Below, piece by piece: positions 8,595-18,516 of a stretch of 64,000 bases of DNA (its first letter is position 1; every line of letters begins with the position of its first letter). The stretch is from assembly GCA_027491235.1 (NCBI GenBank), contig JAIXWO010000010.1, positions 248,001-312,000 of the forward strand, in the 5' to 3' direction. A program made the position numbers and the translations under genes. The notes below the pieces were generated by a model, which made no database searches, had not been told where the DNA came from, and was given only the letters and a program-made list of their open reading frames with translations. The stretch comes from Sphingomonadales bacterium (GTDB lineage Bacteria > Pseudomonadota > Alphaproteobacteria > Sphingomonadales > Sphingomonadaceae).

Positions 8595-11006
8595 TCAGAA
8601 CTTGCGGGCGAGCTTTACGCCGATGACCCGCGGGCGGATGACCGTGTCGTAGAACACGCCACCCGAAGCGGTAACTCCATCAGGATCGCCACAGATGCCC
8701 TCCTTGCACTGGAGGCCCGTATTGACGATCCCGGCGGAGTTCAGCAGGTTCGTCGCGAAGACTTCCGCTGTCCACAGATCATTCTTGGCGCCAAAGCTGA
8801 CGTCCACTGTGGTGTAGGCCTTCAGATCACCCTTGATCGCGTTTTCAACAATACGAAGATCGCTCTTGCGGCCGCTGGTGTGGTTGGCTGCCGCCTGCAC
8901 ATGGCCGTCCCAGCCCATCAGCGGGAACTCATAACGCGCAATCGCGTTGCCCTTCAGCTTCGGCGTCACCGGCAGGCGTGATCCCGATGGTGCGAGGAGC
9001 TCGTTGGCCTGCCCCTGCGGTCCGGGGACCGTGCAATCAAACGCCGCGTTGGCGATCTTGCAGAAGTCACGACGGGTTTGCGCATCATTATAGCTGGCTC
9101 CAAGGGTCAACGAGAACCCGGCATGGCGATAGCCAAAGTCCATTTCCACGCCGCGGATACGTGCGATGCCCGCATTGCGGACTTCAGACAGACCGTTGGC
9201 GCCAAGGAAGGACAGTTGGATGTCATTCCAATCCAACTGGTAGACTGCACCGTTAAAGCGCATCCGGCCAAAGCTGGTTTTCCAGCCCAGTTCATAATTG
9301 TCGATCTCATCGCCATTGTAGGGCGGGAGAGTCCCGCGACGGTTCACGCCGCCGGGACGGAAGCCGCGCGACCATGTCGCATAGACAAGCGCGTCTTCAT
9401 TGAACTTATACGTTGCATTCAACTTATGGATGAAGCCAGTGTCCGACGTTGTCTTGTCCACGTTCGTGCAGGGGCTGCCCGGAACGATAGCCGCTCTGCC
9501 ATTGCAACCCGCCTCGCCAGTTCCATCCTTGATGAACGCGCCCGTGTCCTCGTCAAACTGGTCGCCGCTATATCCGGCCGAATAGCCGAAGAAGCCCTGC
9601 AACGAGTTCTTATAGTGATACACGCGCGCACCACCGGTGAGCGTCAGCTTGTCGGTCACATCAAAGGACACTTCACCGAACGCCGCCTGATCGCGGTCCA
9701 CGCGCTGCTGCTGGGTCAGCCAGATGTTGCTGGCCGTGCCGGTGACGGTGATCGCATCAGCGATATTATCGATGATGTAATTCTGTTCGATATTGTGCGA
9801 CTGGCGCTGCCAGAACAGACCCGCAATCACCCGCAGACGGTTGTCCGATGGTGATGAAACGCGGAATTCCTGGAAGTATTTTTTATACTTGTCCTTGCCG
9901 ACAATATACTGGTTCGGGCTGACATATGCCCCGTTATTGTCATAGAAGAACGCGCCGTAACCCGAGATCGCGTCGTAGAAATAGGAATAGTCCGAATAAT
10001 CGGATTCAACCTTGTCGCGACGGCTGAGGAAGCCGTTGGCATAGGTCAGGTCCCAGTTGCCGAGCTTGCCCTGAATGGTCAGGCCCGCATTCCACCACTT
10101 ATCGGTCGACCCTTCGGGATTGTACTGGACCGTTTCATATTTGCGGCCACGTTCCTGCGAATAGCTGCCGTTGGTCTTCTGGATCTGGCCCATCAGCGAC
10201 GGGGTGATCGTCCAGCTGTCATCAAGGTCGATCCCAAGGGCGACGCGGCCGCCATAGGTTTCGGCATCGTTATAGTTCTTTTCGACAAACGCCGCATTGT
10301 TGGCCACAATGCCCGATGTCGGGAAGGTGCGGGTGCCCGCGACATTGTCGATATAACCACCATCACGACGGTACCAACCGACGGCACGGACGGCGATGTT
10401 CTCGCTGATCGGGGCGTTGATGAAGCCTTCCACCGTGCCGCCAACATCGCCATGCGACACACTGTTCAGTTCAGTGCTCAATTCGCCATAAAAGCCCTTT
10501 GTGTCAGGCTTGTTGGTGACGAGCTTGATCGTGCCGGCCATGGAGCTTGCACCGTAGAGCGTCCCTTGCGGGCCTGCGAGCGCTTCCACGCGCGCCAGAT
10601 CGTAAACATGGATGTCGAGCGCGCCCTGAATAGTCGTGATCGGCTGTTCATCCAGATACATGCCAACGGTCGGCTGCGAGGTGGAGTGGTTCGCGTTTTC
10701 GCCCGAGGCGACCGCGCGGAAATAAACCTGGCTGAAGCCCGGCCCTGCCGACTGAATCGTGACCGACGGCAGGAACTTCACATAATCCGCAAATTCCTGA
10801 ACCTGAAGCTGGTCGAGCTTTTCCGTGCCAATCGCCTGAATGGACAGCGGCACGCTCTGCAGTGAGGCATCGCGCTTCAGCGCCGTGACGATGATGTCAT
10901 CGTTCGAATCTTCGGCGGCTTCCTGCGCGATGGCCATGGCGGGCATCAACATGCTGCTGCCCAGCAGCGCGACCAAAGCGGCGCGGCGCGTGCGTTGAAC
11001 GGTCAT
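8595..11006 (-). CDS. TonB-dependent outer-membrane receptor
   Basis: An 803-residue protein with a signal peptide (LVALLGSSMLMPAMAIA), a TonB-box-like segment DDIIVTALKRD, an N-terminal plug (VPLSIQAIGTEKL to EALAGPQGTLYGASSMAGTI) and a beta-barrel ending in the usual terminal Phe (VIGVKLARKF). Such receptors import siderophores, cobalamin, sugars or other large substrates using TonB energy. ATG 11006 is chosen because AGGGAG lies upstream and the signal peptide begins there. The preceding gene is a TPR-sulfotransferase, a pairing seen often in sphingomonads and Caulobacter relatives. Substrate unknown. Confidence 0.92.
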   Translation of the reverse strand: MTVQRTRRAALVALLGSSMLMPAMAIAQEAAEDSNDDIIVTALKRDASLQSVPLSIQAIGTEKLDQLQVQEFADYVKFLPSVTIQSAGPGFSQVYFRAVASGENANHSTSQPTVGMYLDEQPITTIQGALDIHVYDLARVEALAGPQGTLYGASSMAGTIKLVTNKPDTKGFYGELSTELNSVSHGDVGGTVEGFINAPISENIAVRAVGWYRRDGGYIDNVAGTRTFPTSGIVANNAAFVEKNYNDAETYGGRVALGIDLDDSWTITPSLMGQIQKTNGSYSQERGRKYETVQYNPEGSTDKWWNAGLTIQGKLGNWDLTYANGFLSRRDKVESDYSDYSYFYDAISGYGAFFYDNNGAYVSPNQYIVGKDKYKKYFQEFRVSSPSDNRLRVIAGLFWQRQSHNIEQNYIIDNIADAITVTGTASNIWLTQQQRVDRDQAAFGEVSFDVTDKLTLTGGARVYHYKNSLQGFFGYSAGYSGDQFDEDTGAFIKDGTGEAGCNGRAAIVPGSPCTNVDKTTSDTGFIHKLNATYKFNEDALVYATWSRGFRPGGVNRRGTLPPYNGDEIDNYELGWKTSFGRMRFNGAVYQLDWNDIQLSFLGANGLSEVRNAGIARIRGVEMDFGYRHAGFSLTLGASYNDAQTRRDFCKIANAAFDCTVPGPQGQANELLAPSGSRLPVTPKLKGNAIARYEFPLMGWDGHVQAAANHTSGRKSDLRIVENAIKGDLKAYTTVDVSFGAKNDLWTAEVFATNLLNSAGIVNTGLQCKEGICGDPDGVTASGGVFYDTVIRPRVIGVKLARKF

Positions 11007-11123
11007 TAAGGCACTCCCTGAAAATCTTATATCCGGCTGAGAATGTGCTTTTGGGGAGTCGCGGTCAATGTTGCGATCCATAATTGAGCACTATCGGCAC
11101 AGTGTATTGCATAAATGCAACAC

Positions 11124-12743
11124 CTATAAAAATGACGCAGGGACCGCAGGATAGGCCGGAAGAACCGGCCCCAGCGCCGCCTTCAAGGGGTCCAGATACG
11201 GCTCAAACATCAGCCACTGTTCCGTGCCTTCCTTGAAGATCGGACGGCGCACCTGTTCCGAACTCGCGGTGCGCACGGCACGGTCGTTCTCCCAGAAACG
11301 CAGGCAGCTGTCTTCAAAGGGCAGACCGAGGGCATCAAGCAACCGGCGGATTTCGCGTTCGCTGTCATCGACCATATCTTCATGGAACATGCGCACGACG
11401 CGGCCCGGAAGGACGCGGTCAATATGCGCCATATAGTCCACATAATCGGCGTAATAGCGGCCAATATCGGTCTGGCTGTAGGTAAAGCCCTGCCCCCGCG
11501 CGAAATGCTGTTTGAAGTTGGAAAAGCAGCACGCCATCGGATGCCGGCGCGCGTCGATGATCTTCGCATTGGGCAGGATCAGGTGGATCAGCCCGACGTG
11601 CAGCCAGTTGTTCGGCAGCTTATCGATGAAGAAGGGTTTGCCGCTCTTGCGCTGGATGCGGGTGCGCTCAAGGAACGTCTCCCCCATCCGCTTCAGATCC
11701 TCCGGTGGCGCATTGGCCAGCTTTTCCGGCCAATGGTCAATGCTGCCCAATTGCCCGGCGATATGCGGGATGTCGGGAAGCTCCATCGTGCCTTCCACAA
11801 GCGAATGGCTCGATAAAATCTGTTCCAGCAGCGTCGATCCGGCCCTTGGCAGGCCGAGGATGAAGACAGGGTCCGCTGCGTCACAGCCCTGCCCTGCGCG
11901 CTGTGCAAAAAACTCCGGCGTGAAGAGCGCCTTGGCGACCTCAACATGGCGCGTGACATTGCGCTCATGGCTTTCCAGTTCCGCCGCACGCAGGCGATTG
12001 CCCTCATCATAATGGTGGAAGGACGCGGCGGCCTCCTTGCGGTCCTCCAGCGCCTTGCCGAGCGCGAAATGGAGGTGGAAGCGGTCTTCCGAAGAAATGT
12101 CGGTGCGCGCCAGCCCGGCCTCCATCAACGCGATGTCAGCATCGTCAAACCGCACCGTCTTCAAATTGGCGAGGCTCCACCAGACTTCACCCAGTCCCGG
12201 CGCAATATCGAGCGCGCGGCGATAGGCGGCAACGCTTTCTGCCTGCTGGCCAACGGTCTTCAACAGGTGGCCATAAGACATCCAGATCTTAGGCTGGCCG
12301 GGGAAGCGTTCCAGCACGGAACCATAGAGTTCAATGGCTTCTTCATAATCGCCCAGACGACCCTTGGCAGCGGCCTTCAGGCTGTCATGCGTCACATCAT
12401 CGGGGTCGAGCGCGGACAACGTCTCTAGCTCAGATATCGCCTCATCCGCACGGTTCTGGCGATAGAGCACAATCGCCAGATTGGACCGCGCCGGAATGAA
12501 GTTGGGCGCGAGTTCCACCGCGCGGCGGAGCAGCGCTTCGGCATCCTTCAGGCGGCCAATGCGGCCTGCCAGTTCCGCCATCATGCGGATGGCGGCAACG
12601 TCAAACGGGTCCGCCTTCAAATGCTGGCGCAGCAGCGGCTCTGCATCATGCAGACGGTTCTCGTTGAGCGCGACAGCTGCTTCCAGCAGCACGGGATTGC
12701 GCATCTGGCGGGAAAAGTCGGGCTGGGGAACGGGTGTGGCCAT
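11124..12743 (-). CDS. TPR-repeat sulfotransferase
   Basis: A 539-residue protein. Residues about 15-230 form tandem TPR helices (for example DAEALLRRAVELAPNFIPA). The second half is a sulfotransferase domain with the PAPS-binding loop VFILGLPRAGSTLLEQIL and later DARRHPMACCFSNF. It begins 3 nt after the rsh stop codon, so it is probably co-transcribed with rsh, and it precedes a TonB receptor by 117 bp. No signal peptide is seen. The acceptor is unknown; a role modifying a peptide or protein tied to the adjacent receptor is possible but inferred. Confidence 0.88.
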   Translation of the reverse strand: MATPVPQPDFSRQMRNPVLLEAAVALNENRLHDAEPLLRQHLKADPFDVAAIRMMAELAGRIGRLKDAEALLRRAVELAPNFIPARSNLAIVLYRQNRADEAISELETLSALDPDDVTHDSLKAAAKGRLGDYEEAIELYGSVLERFPGQPKIWMSYGHLLKTVGQQAESVAAYRRALDIAPGLGEVWWSLANLKTVRFDDADIALMEAGLARTDISSEDRFHLHFALGKALEDRKEAAASFHHYDEGNRLRAAELESHERNVTRHVEVAKALFTPEFFAQRAGQGCDAADPVFILGLPRAGSTLLEQILSSHSLVEGTMELPDIPHIAGQLGSIDHWPEKLANAPPEDLKRMGETFLERTRIQRKSGKPFFIDKLPNNWLHVGLIHLILPNAKIIDARRHPMACCFSNFKQHFARGQGFTYSQTDIGRYYADYVDYMAHIDRVLPGRVVRMFHEDMVDDSEREIRRLLDALGLPFEDSCLRFWENDRAVRTASSEQVRRPIFKEGTEQWLMFEPYLDPLKAALGPVLPAYPAVPASFL

Positions 12744-12746
12744 GGG

Positions 12747-14834
12747 TTACATCCGTTCCGCTTGGACGACGGCATCTGCCGCACGCAACGCCGCCAAAAT
12801 ACGGGTCAGATGCTGCAGATCACGCACTTCTAGATCCACAAAGAATGTGTGGAAGCTCGCATCCCTGTTTTCCATGCGCAGGTTGAGGATATTGGCCTCA
12901 TTCTGCCCGAAGATGCCCGCGACAACGGCGAGCGACCCAGGCTGGTTACGCACAATGATGTTGAGCCGCGCCGTGCCGCCGTCCGATCCATCGCCCCAGG
13001 CCAGATCGAGCCAGTCAGCATCCACGCCATCCGCCAGCTTCGGGCAATCAATCGTGTGGACCTCAATCGCTTCATCGGGACGGCGCAGACCGACAATCCG
13101 GTCTCCGGGCACGGGGCGGCAACATTCCGCCAGATCAAAGGCGACGCCGGGGCGAAGCCCGCGAATGGAGATGGCCTGACGCTGACCCGGCAGCTTGCCA
13201 TTGGCCTTGGCCGCAGAGCCGGGCATGAGCGCATCCATCAGCTGGGCGTCGGTCACGCTCTGGCGGGCAATGGCCGTCATCAGCCCATCTTCATCCTTGA
13301 CCTTCAGCCGCTTGATGGCCTCGGCCATCGCCGTTTTGCCAAGCTTGCCCGGAAGCCGCGCGGCAATTTCATCATAGATGCTCTGGCCCAGCGCGATCAG
13401 TTCATCTTCTTCCTTATTGCGCACGAAGCGGCGGATGGCGGCACGTGCCTTGCCGGTCACCGCAAAACCGAGCCAGACCGGTTGCGGCTCCTGCGCCTTG
13501 GATTTCAGAATTTCGACCTGATCGCCATTTTCAATGGCTGTCCGCAGGGGAACGACGCGCCCGTTAATCTTGGCGCCGACAGACGTGTCCCCCAAAGTCG
13601 TGTGGATGGCATAAGCGAAGTCCACCGGCGTCGCGCCCTTGGGCAACTGGATCAGTTCCCCCTTGGGCGTGAACGCGAAGATGCGATCCTGATACATCGC
13701 CATGCGCGTATGCTCGAGCAGCTCTTCCGGGCTTTCGGCATGATCAAGGATTTCGACGAGGTCCTGGATCCACGCGGTCTGGGATACAGGCTGCGCGACG
13801 CCGGCTTTATAGGCCCAGTGCGCGGCATAGCCATATTCGGCCTGTGCGTGCATTTCCCGGCTGCGGATCTGGATTTCGATACGCACTTTTTCGTTGTGGA
13901 TCACCGACGTGTGGAGCGAGCGATATCCGTTGCGCTTCGGGGTGGAGATGTAATCCTTAAAGCGCCCCGGCACCATCGGCCAGCGACGGTGGATCAGGCC
14001 CAGCGCATTGTAGCACGCCTCAGTATCGGGAACGATGGCGCGGAAGGCCATGACGTCCGACAATTGTTCAAAGCTGATATGGCGCTCCGCCATTTTGCGC
14101 CAAATGGAATAGGGATGCTTTTCGCGCCCGCTGACGTCCGCCTCAATCCCTGCGCGCGACAGCAACATCTTCATCCCGGAACTGATCCGCGCGATCCGGT
14201 CTCCGCCGCCTTCCTGCAGCTGCTCCAGCCGCTTGGTGATGGAGGCATAAGCCTCGGGCTCAAGCTCCCGGAAGGAGAGCGTCTGCATCTCCTTCATGAA
14301 CTCATACATGCCAATCCGTTCGGCAAGCGGCGCGTAGATGTCCATCGTCTCGCGGGCGATCCGGCGGCGCTTCTCCTCACTCTTGATGAAGTGCAGCGTG
14401 CGCATATTGTGCAGCCGGTCAGCGAGCTTCACCAGAAGGACGCGGATGTCATCCGACATGGCGAGCAGGAACTTGCGAAGGTTCTCCGCCGCCCGCTCAT
14501 TCTCGGTCAGCGCTTCGATCTTGGACAGCTTGGTCACGCCATCCACCAGCCGCGCGACATTGGCGCCGAACAGCTTTTCGATTTGTTCAGCTGTGGCGAG
14601 CGTGTCCTCAATCGTGTCGTGCAGGATGGCGGTGGCGATCGTCTCGTCATCCAGCTTCAGATCGGTCAGCAGGCCGGCCACTTCAATCGGATGGCTGAAA
14701 TAGGGGTCGCCCGACGCGCGCATTTGCGTTCCATGCGCCTTCATGGAGAACACATAGGCCTTGTTCAGCAGATCCTCATCTGCATCCGGGTCGTAACCCT
14801 TTACCTTTTCAACAAGTTCGTACTGACGCAACAT
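12747..14834 (-). CDS. rsh: Bifunctional (p)ppGpp synthetase/hydrolase (Rsh)
   Basis: A 695-residue RelA/SpoT homologue in the cytoplasm. The order is: HD hydrolase domain (HPIEVAGLLTDLKLDD, then HDTIEDT), synthetase domain with the RFKD motif typical of bifunctional enzymes (PGRFKDYISTPKRNGYRS), TGS domain (YQDRIFAFTPKGELIQLP) and a C-terminal ACT domain. It makes and degrades the stringent alarmone. ATG 14834 fits the family start (MLRQYELVEKV), but AGGGGG directly abuts it with no spacer, so initiation may be inefficient. A sulfotransferase gene follows after 3 nt. Confidence 0.96.
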   Translation of the reverse strand: MLRQYELVEKVKGYDPDADEDLLNKAYVFSMKAHGTQMRASGDPYFSHPIEVAGLLTDLKLDDETIATAILHDTIEDTLATAEQIEKLFGANVARLVDGVTKLSKIEALTENERAAENLRKFLLAMSDDIRVLLVKLADRLHNMRTLHFIKSEEKRRRIARETMDIYAPLAERIGMYEFMKEMQTLSFRELEPEAYASITKRLEQLQEGGGDRIARISSGMKMLLSRAGIEADVSGREKHPYSIWRKMAERHISFEQLSDVMAFRAIVPDTEACYNALGLIHRRWPMVPGRFKDYISTPKRNGYRSLHTSVIHNEKVRIEIQIRSREMHAQAEYGYAAHWAYKAGVAQPVSQTAWIQDLVEILDHAESPEELLEHTRMAMYQDRIFAFTPKGELIQLPKGATPVDFAYAIHTTLGDTSVGAKINGRVVPLRTAIENGDQVEILKSKAQEPQPVWLGFAVTGKARAAIRRFVRNKEEDELIALGQSIYDEIAARLPGKLGKTAMAEAIKRLKVKDEDGLMTAIARQSVTDAQLMDALMPGSAAKANGKLPGQRQAISIRGLRPGVAFDLAECCRPVPGDRIVGLRRPDEAIEVHTIDCPKLADGVDADWLDLAWGDGSDGGTARLNIIVRNQPGSLAVVAGIFGQNEANILNLRMENRDASFHTFFVDLEVRDLQHLTRILAALRAADAVVQAERM

Positions 14835-14985
14835 CCCCCTAATGTGGCGGACGGCAACGGGTTTGCGCAAGGGGAAAGGGGACCTTTTCCGCAAACAGGC
14901 TTGGATTGTAGGCGTAAATCCCGCCATTGCGCGCCCGGAGTCTCCGGTCTAGGGCACGAAAAAATTTGTCATAAGGGGACCCTGA

Positions 14986-16116
14986 ATGACCAGCCAATTC
15001 ACTCCGGTCATTTCCGCAACCGGACTGTACACACCGCCCGAGAGCATCTCGAATGAAGAGCTGGTCGCCAGCTTCAACACCTATGTCGACCGCTTCAACA
15101 CAGACCATGCAGACGCCATCGCGCGGGGAGACGTGGAAGCTTTGCAGCCCAGCTCGGTTGAGTTCATCGAGAAGGCGAGCGGCATCAAATCCCGCCATGT
15201 CGTCTCCAAGGCGCCCATCCTTGACCCCGACATCATGTGTCCGCGCATCGCCGAGCGCCCGAATGAAGAGCTGTCCATCCTCGCCGAAATGGGCGTCGCG
15301 GCTGCCCGTGAAGCGCTGGCCCGCGCCGGACGGGACGCATCAGATGTGGACGCTGTGCTGTGCGCCTGCTCCAACCTCCAGCGCGCTTATCCCGCGATTG
15401 CCGTGGAAATTCAGGACGCGCTCGGCATTGACGGCTTTGGCTTTGACATGAACGTCGCCTGTTCGTCGGCAACCTTTGGCATTCAGACAGCGGCCGACTT
15501 TATCCGCGCGGGCAATGCCAAATCCGTCCTCGTCGTGAACCCCGAAATCTGTTCCGGCCACCTCAACTGGCGTGACCGGGACAGCCACTTCATCTTCGGC
15601 GATGTGGCCACCGCCATCCTCGTCGAGGAAAAGTCGCTGGCACCTGCGGGCCATTGGGACATCCTCGGCACCAAGTTGAAGACCCAGTTCTCCAACAACA
15701 TCCGCAACAATTTCGGCTTCCTCAACCGCGCAGCCCCGGAAGCGCGCGACGCACGCGACAAGCTGTTTGTTCAGGAAGGGCGCAAGGTCTTTAAGGAAGT
15801 CGTGCCGATGGTGGCGGACCTTATCCTCCAGCAACTCGACCGGCTGTCGCTTGCACCGGAGCAGCTGCGCCGGATGTGGCTGCATCAGGCCAATGCCGGC
15901 ATGAACCGCCTCATCGCGTCACGCGTGCTGGGCCATGAGGCCGAGCCGGATGAAAGCCCGACCGTGCTGGACACTTATGCGAATACGTCATCGGCAGGGT
16001 CAGTCATCGCATTCCACAAACACAGCCAAGATCTGGCCGCGGGCGATGTGGGGCTGATCTGTTCTTTCGGCGCCGGATATTCAGTGGGCACCGTCTTTGT
16101 CCGTAAAGCCGCTTGA
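14986..16116 (+). CDS. Beta-ketoacyl-ACP synthase III family protein
   Basis: A 376-residue thiolase-fold enzyme of the KAS III (FabH) group. The triad is visible: Cys159 in NVACSSATF, His in WLHQANAGMN and Asn in TYANTSSAG. KAS III condenses an acyl-CoA starter with malonyl-ACP. The protein is longer than housekeeping FabH (about 320) and has an insertion after the N-terminus (residues about 30-60), so it may be a specialised paralogue rather than FabH itself. AAGGGGA sits 8 nt before the ATG. It is divergent from rsh and followed by an NfuA-like gene. Confidence 0.88.
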   Translation: MTSQFTPVISATGLYTPPESISNEELVASFNTYVDRFNTDHADAIARGDVEALQPSSVEFIEKASGIKSRHVVSKAPILDPDIMCPRIAERPNEELSILAEMGVAAAREALARAGRDASDVDAVLCACSNLQRAYPAIAVEIQDALGIDGFGFDMNVACSSATFGIQTAADFIRAGNAKSVLVVNPEICSGHLNWRDRDSHFIFGDVATAILVEEKSLAPAGHWDILGTKLKTQFSNNIRNNFGFLNRAAPEARDARDKLFVQEGRKVFKEVVPMVADLILQQLDRLSLAPEQLRRMWLHQANAGMNRLIASRVLGHEAEPDESPTVLDTYANTSSAGSVIAFHKHSQDLAAGDVGLICSFGAGYSVGTVFVRKAA

Positions 16117-16147
16117 TCGCGCGCGCCGCAGCCCCCAGATAGAGGCC

Positions 16148-16720
16148 ATGCTGATAGAAACCGAAACCACTCCGAATCCGTCGACGCTTAAGTTCCTGCC
16201 CGGTCGCGCGGTCATGAGCGCGGGCACCCGCGACTTTGCCTCGCCGGAAGAGGCGGAGGCCTCCCCGCTTGCAGAAGCACTGTTCACGCTGGGCGATGTG
16301 GAAGGCGTGTTCTTTGGACGCGACTTCATTTCGGTCACCGCAGGGCCCGGCACATCTTGGGCGCATCTGAAGCCCGATGTGTTGTCGATCCTGCTCGACC
16401 ATTTCTCCGCGAACATGCCGCTGTTCAAGCCAGCATCCGCCAGCTTCAGCGTGCCTGCCGAAGAGTCCCAGTTCCAGGATGATCCGGCAGATGAAGACGT
16501 GATCGTCCAGATCAAGGAACTGATCGAAACCCGCATCCGCCCCGCCGTTGCCAATGACGGCGGCGACATCGTCTATCGCGGGTTTGAAAAGGGCGTGGTT
16601 TATCTGAAGATGCAGGGCGCCTGTGCCGGCTGCCCATCGTCAACCGCGACACTCAAGAACGGCATTGAGCAGTTGCTAAAGCATTATGTGCCCGAAGTAA
16701 CCGAAGTCCTCGCGATCTAA
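16148..16720 (+). CDS. NifU/NfuA-family iron-sulfur carrier protein
   Basis: A 190-residue protein with an N-terminal Nfu domain (MLIETETTPNPSTLKFLPG) and a C-terminal NifU domain with the cluster-binding CxxC in MQGACAGCPSS. It carries and delivers [4Fe-4S] clusters in the cytoplasm; the window encodes clients such as MiaB and MtaB. ATG 16148 matches the family start; an upstream extension into the KAS III gene is unlikely. A nitroreductase gene follows after 29 bp. Confidence 0.93.
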   Translation: MLIETETTPNPSTLKFLPGRAVMSAGTRDFASPEEAEASPLAEALFTLGDVEGVFFGRDFISVTAGPGTSWAHLKPDVLSILLDHFSANMPLFKPASASFSVPAEESQFQDDPADEDVIVQIKELIETRIRPAVANDGGDIVYRGFEKGVVYLKMQGACAGCPSSTATLKNGIEQLLKHYVPEVTEVLAI

Positions 16721-16749
16721 TCTCACCCTCTAAAGACAGGACACGACCC

Positions 16750-17340
16750 ATGGCCCAGCCTCTCAACGACGCGGCGCTCGATCAGCTGTTCCGCACCGCG
16801 CGCACTTACAACGGCTATCTCGATAAAGCCGTCACGACTGAGCAGCTGGATGCCATTTGGGAACTGATGAAGTACGGCCCAACCTCGGCCAATTGCCTGC
16901 CCACGCGCCTGATCTGGTGCGTCAGCCAGGAGTCCAAGGAAAAGCTCGCCGCACTGACCATGCCCTCCAATGGCGAAAAGATCCTGAGCGCGCCTGTCTC
17001 TGTCATCATCGGCATGGACATGGAGTTTTATGAGCAACTGCCCGAACTCTTCCCGCACGCCGATGCGCGAAGCTGGTTTGCTGGCAATGACGCGATGATC
17101 CAGTCCACCGCATTCCGCAATTCGACGCTTCAGGGCGCCTATTTCATGTTGGCGGCCCGCGCGCTGGGGCTTGATACCGGACCGATGTCGGGCTTTTCGA
17201 ACGATGCCGTGGATGCAGCCTTCTTTGCCGGCACGAAGGTGAAGTCGAATTTCATTTCGACGCTCGGCTATGGGGACCCGGCGTCCATCTTTGATCGCTC
17301 CCCCCGCCCCGGTTTTGACCGGTTCAACACGGTCGTCTGA
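16750..17340 (+). CDS. Malonic semialdehyde reductase-like nitroreductase
   Basis: A 196-residue flavin nitroreductase close to the RutE/HadB group: MKYGPTSANCLPTRLIWC near residues 39-56, then LQGAYFMLAARALGLDTGPM and the tail NFISTLGYGDP. RutE-type enzymes reduce malonic semialdehyde using NAD(P)H and FMN. There is no rut pyrimidine operon in the window, so the substrate is not established. It is placed 7 nt before tsaB. Confidence 0.85.
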   Translation: MAQPLNDAALDQLFRTARTYNGYLDKAVTTEQLDAIWELMKYGPTSANCLPTRLIWCVSQESKEKLAALTMPSNGEKILSAPVSVIIGMDMEFYEQLPELFPHADARSWFAGNDAMIQSTAFRNSTLQGAYFMLAARALGLDTGPMSGFSNDAVDAAFFAGTKVKSNFISTLGYGDPASIFDRSPRPGFDRFNTVV

Positions 17341-17347
17341 CACACGC

Positions 17348-17941
17348 ATGATCCTCGTCATCGAGACGGCAACGACGGCCTGCTCGGTGGCTCTGATCGA
17401 GGGCAACCGCGTGGTCGCCCACGTCCATGAAGATGTGGCGCGCGGCCATGCCGAACGGCTCGTCCCGATGATCGCGGAACTTCCGGGCGGCGGGCGCGCT
17501 GACAGCGTATTGGTGAATTGTGGACCCGGCAGCTTTACGGGCGTGCGCGTCGGGTTGGCTGCAGCCAAAGCGCTGGGTCTGGCATGGGGCGTGCCCGTCA
17601 CGGGCTATTCGACCCACGCCCTGTTGGCCGCGACCCTTTTTGAACAACGGCCCGAGGCGACCGAAGCGGTGATTGCCATTGAGGGTGGCCATGGCGAAGT
17701 CTTCGTCCAAAGCTTTGCCAATCCCCCCCTGCGTGCATTGAATGAGCTTCAATCCTTGCCGCCTGACGCCGTCCCGCATCATCCGCTTGTCGCCGGATCT
17801 GCTGCGGCACGGATCGACGCGGGGGAGGCCGTCAACATCGGGCCCGATGCCCGCAAGGCCTGCCTGCTGCCCGAAGACTTACGACAGAGACCCGCTACCG
17901 CGCTTTACGGTCGGGCGCCGGATGCTAAACCAAATCCGTGA
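17348..17941 (+). CDS. tsaB: tRNA threonylcarbamoyladenosine biosynthesis protein TsaB
   Basis: A 197-residue ASKHA-fold protein beginning MILVIETATTACSVAL, with the diagnostic GPGSFTGVRVGLAAAKALGL. TsaB partners TsaD and TsaE to make t6A37 on ANN-decoding tRNAs. The start at 17348 agrees with the family; the frame upstream lies in the nitroreductase gene. The stop overlaps the GTG of rimI, the usual tsaB-rimI arrangement. Confidence 0.95.
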   Translation: MILVIETATTACSVALIEGNRVVAHVHEDVARGHAERLVPMIAELPGGGRADSVLVNCGPGSFTGVRVGLAAAKALGLAWGVPVTGYSTHALLAATLFEQRPEATEAVIAIEGGHGEVFVQSFANPPLRALNELQSLPPDAVPHHPLVAGSAAARIDAGEAVNIGPDARKACLLPEDLRQRPATALYGRAPDAKPNP

Positions 17942-18408
17942 CTGCATTGATCGATATTACCCCGGCGGACTTCCGTTGCGTGGAAGACATCATGCCTGTG
18001 ATGGACGCCGCTTTTGATCCTGCCTTTGGTGAAGCTTGGAATTCCGGCCAATGTCTTGGAATGTTGAGTATAACCGGATCTGAATTACTGGTCGCGCGGA
18101 GAGAAAACGCCATCGTCGGCTTTGCACTTTCCCGCACGGTCTTTGAAGAATCAGAATTATTGCTGATTGCGACCCATCCTGACGCGCAGCGATCTGGCGT
18201 CGGGTACAGCCTCGCAAAAGCAGTCATTGACCAATCTGCCAAAAAAGGGGCCAAAATGGTCTTCCTAGAAGTCCGGGAGGGTAATCCGGCACTCGCGCTT
18301 TACTTGCGCGTCGGTTTCTTACAAGTCGGACGGCGTGAAAACTACTATCGCGGTAAGTCTGGCGATTATTTCAACGCACTAACTTTGCGCTATGAAATTG
18401 CGTCTTGA
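17938..18408 (+). CDS. rimI: Ribosomal-protein-alanine N-acetyltransferase RimI
   Basis: A 156-residue GNAT acetyltransferase with the acetyl-CoA loop HPDAQRSGVGYSLAKAV and the motif B region VFLEVREGNPALALYLRVGF followed by RRENYYRG. RimI acetylates the N-terminus of ribosomal protein S18. It starts at a GTG that overlaps the tsaB stop by 4 nt, so translation is coupled. Confidence 0.92.
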   Translation: MTALIDITPADFRCVEDIMPVMDAAFDPAFGEAWNSGQCLGMLSITGSELLVARRENAIVGFALSRTVFEESELLLIATHPDAQRSGVGYSLAKAVIDQSAKKGAKMVFLEVREGNPALALYLRVGFLQVGRRENYYRGKSGDYFNALTLRYEIAS

Positions 18409-18516
18409 ATATTTATTGACTGGTTTGTTATAACCATGATGGTCGATAATGTTTTTGCAATGGCTGGGGAGGCACGTCAGAAGGCGGTCGCTCAGTTTCC
18501 AGAAAGTGAGAAATAA

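Noticed and set aside
12849-15056. A 735-codon open frame on the plus strand, antisense to rsh
   Set aside because: It mirrors the rsh coding frame, has no recognisable domain, and is explained by GC-rich codon bias.
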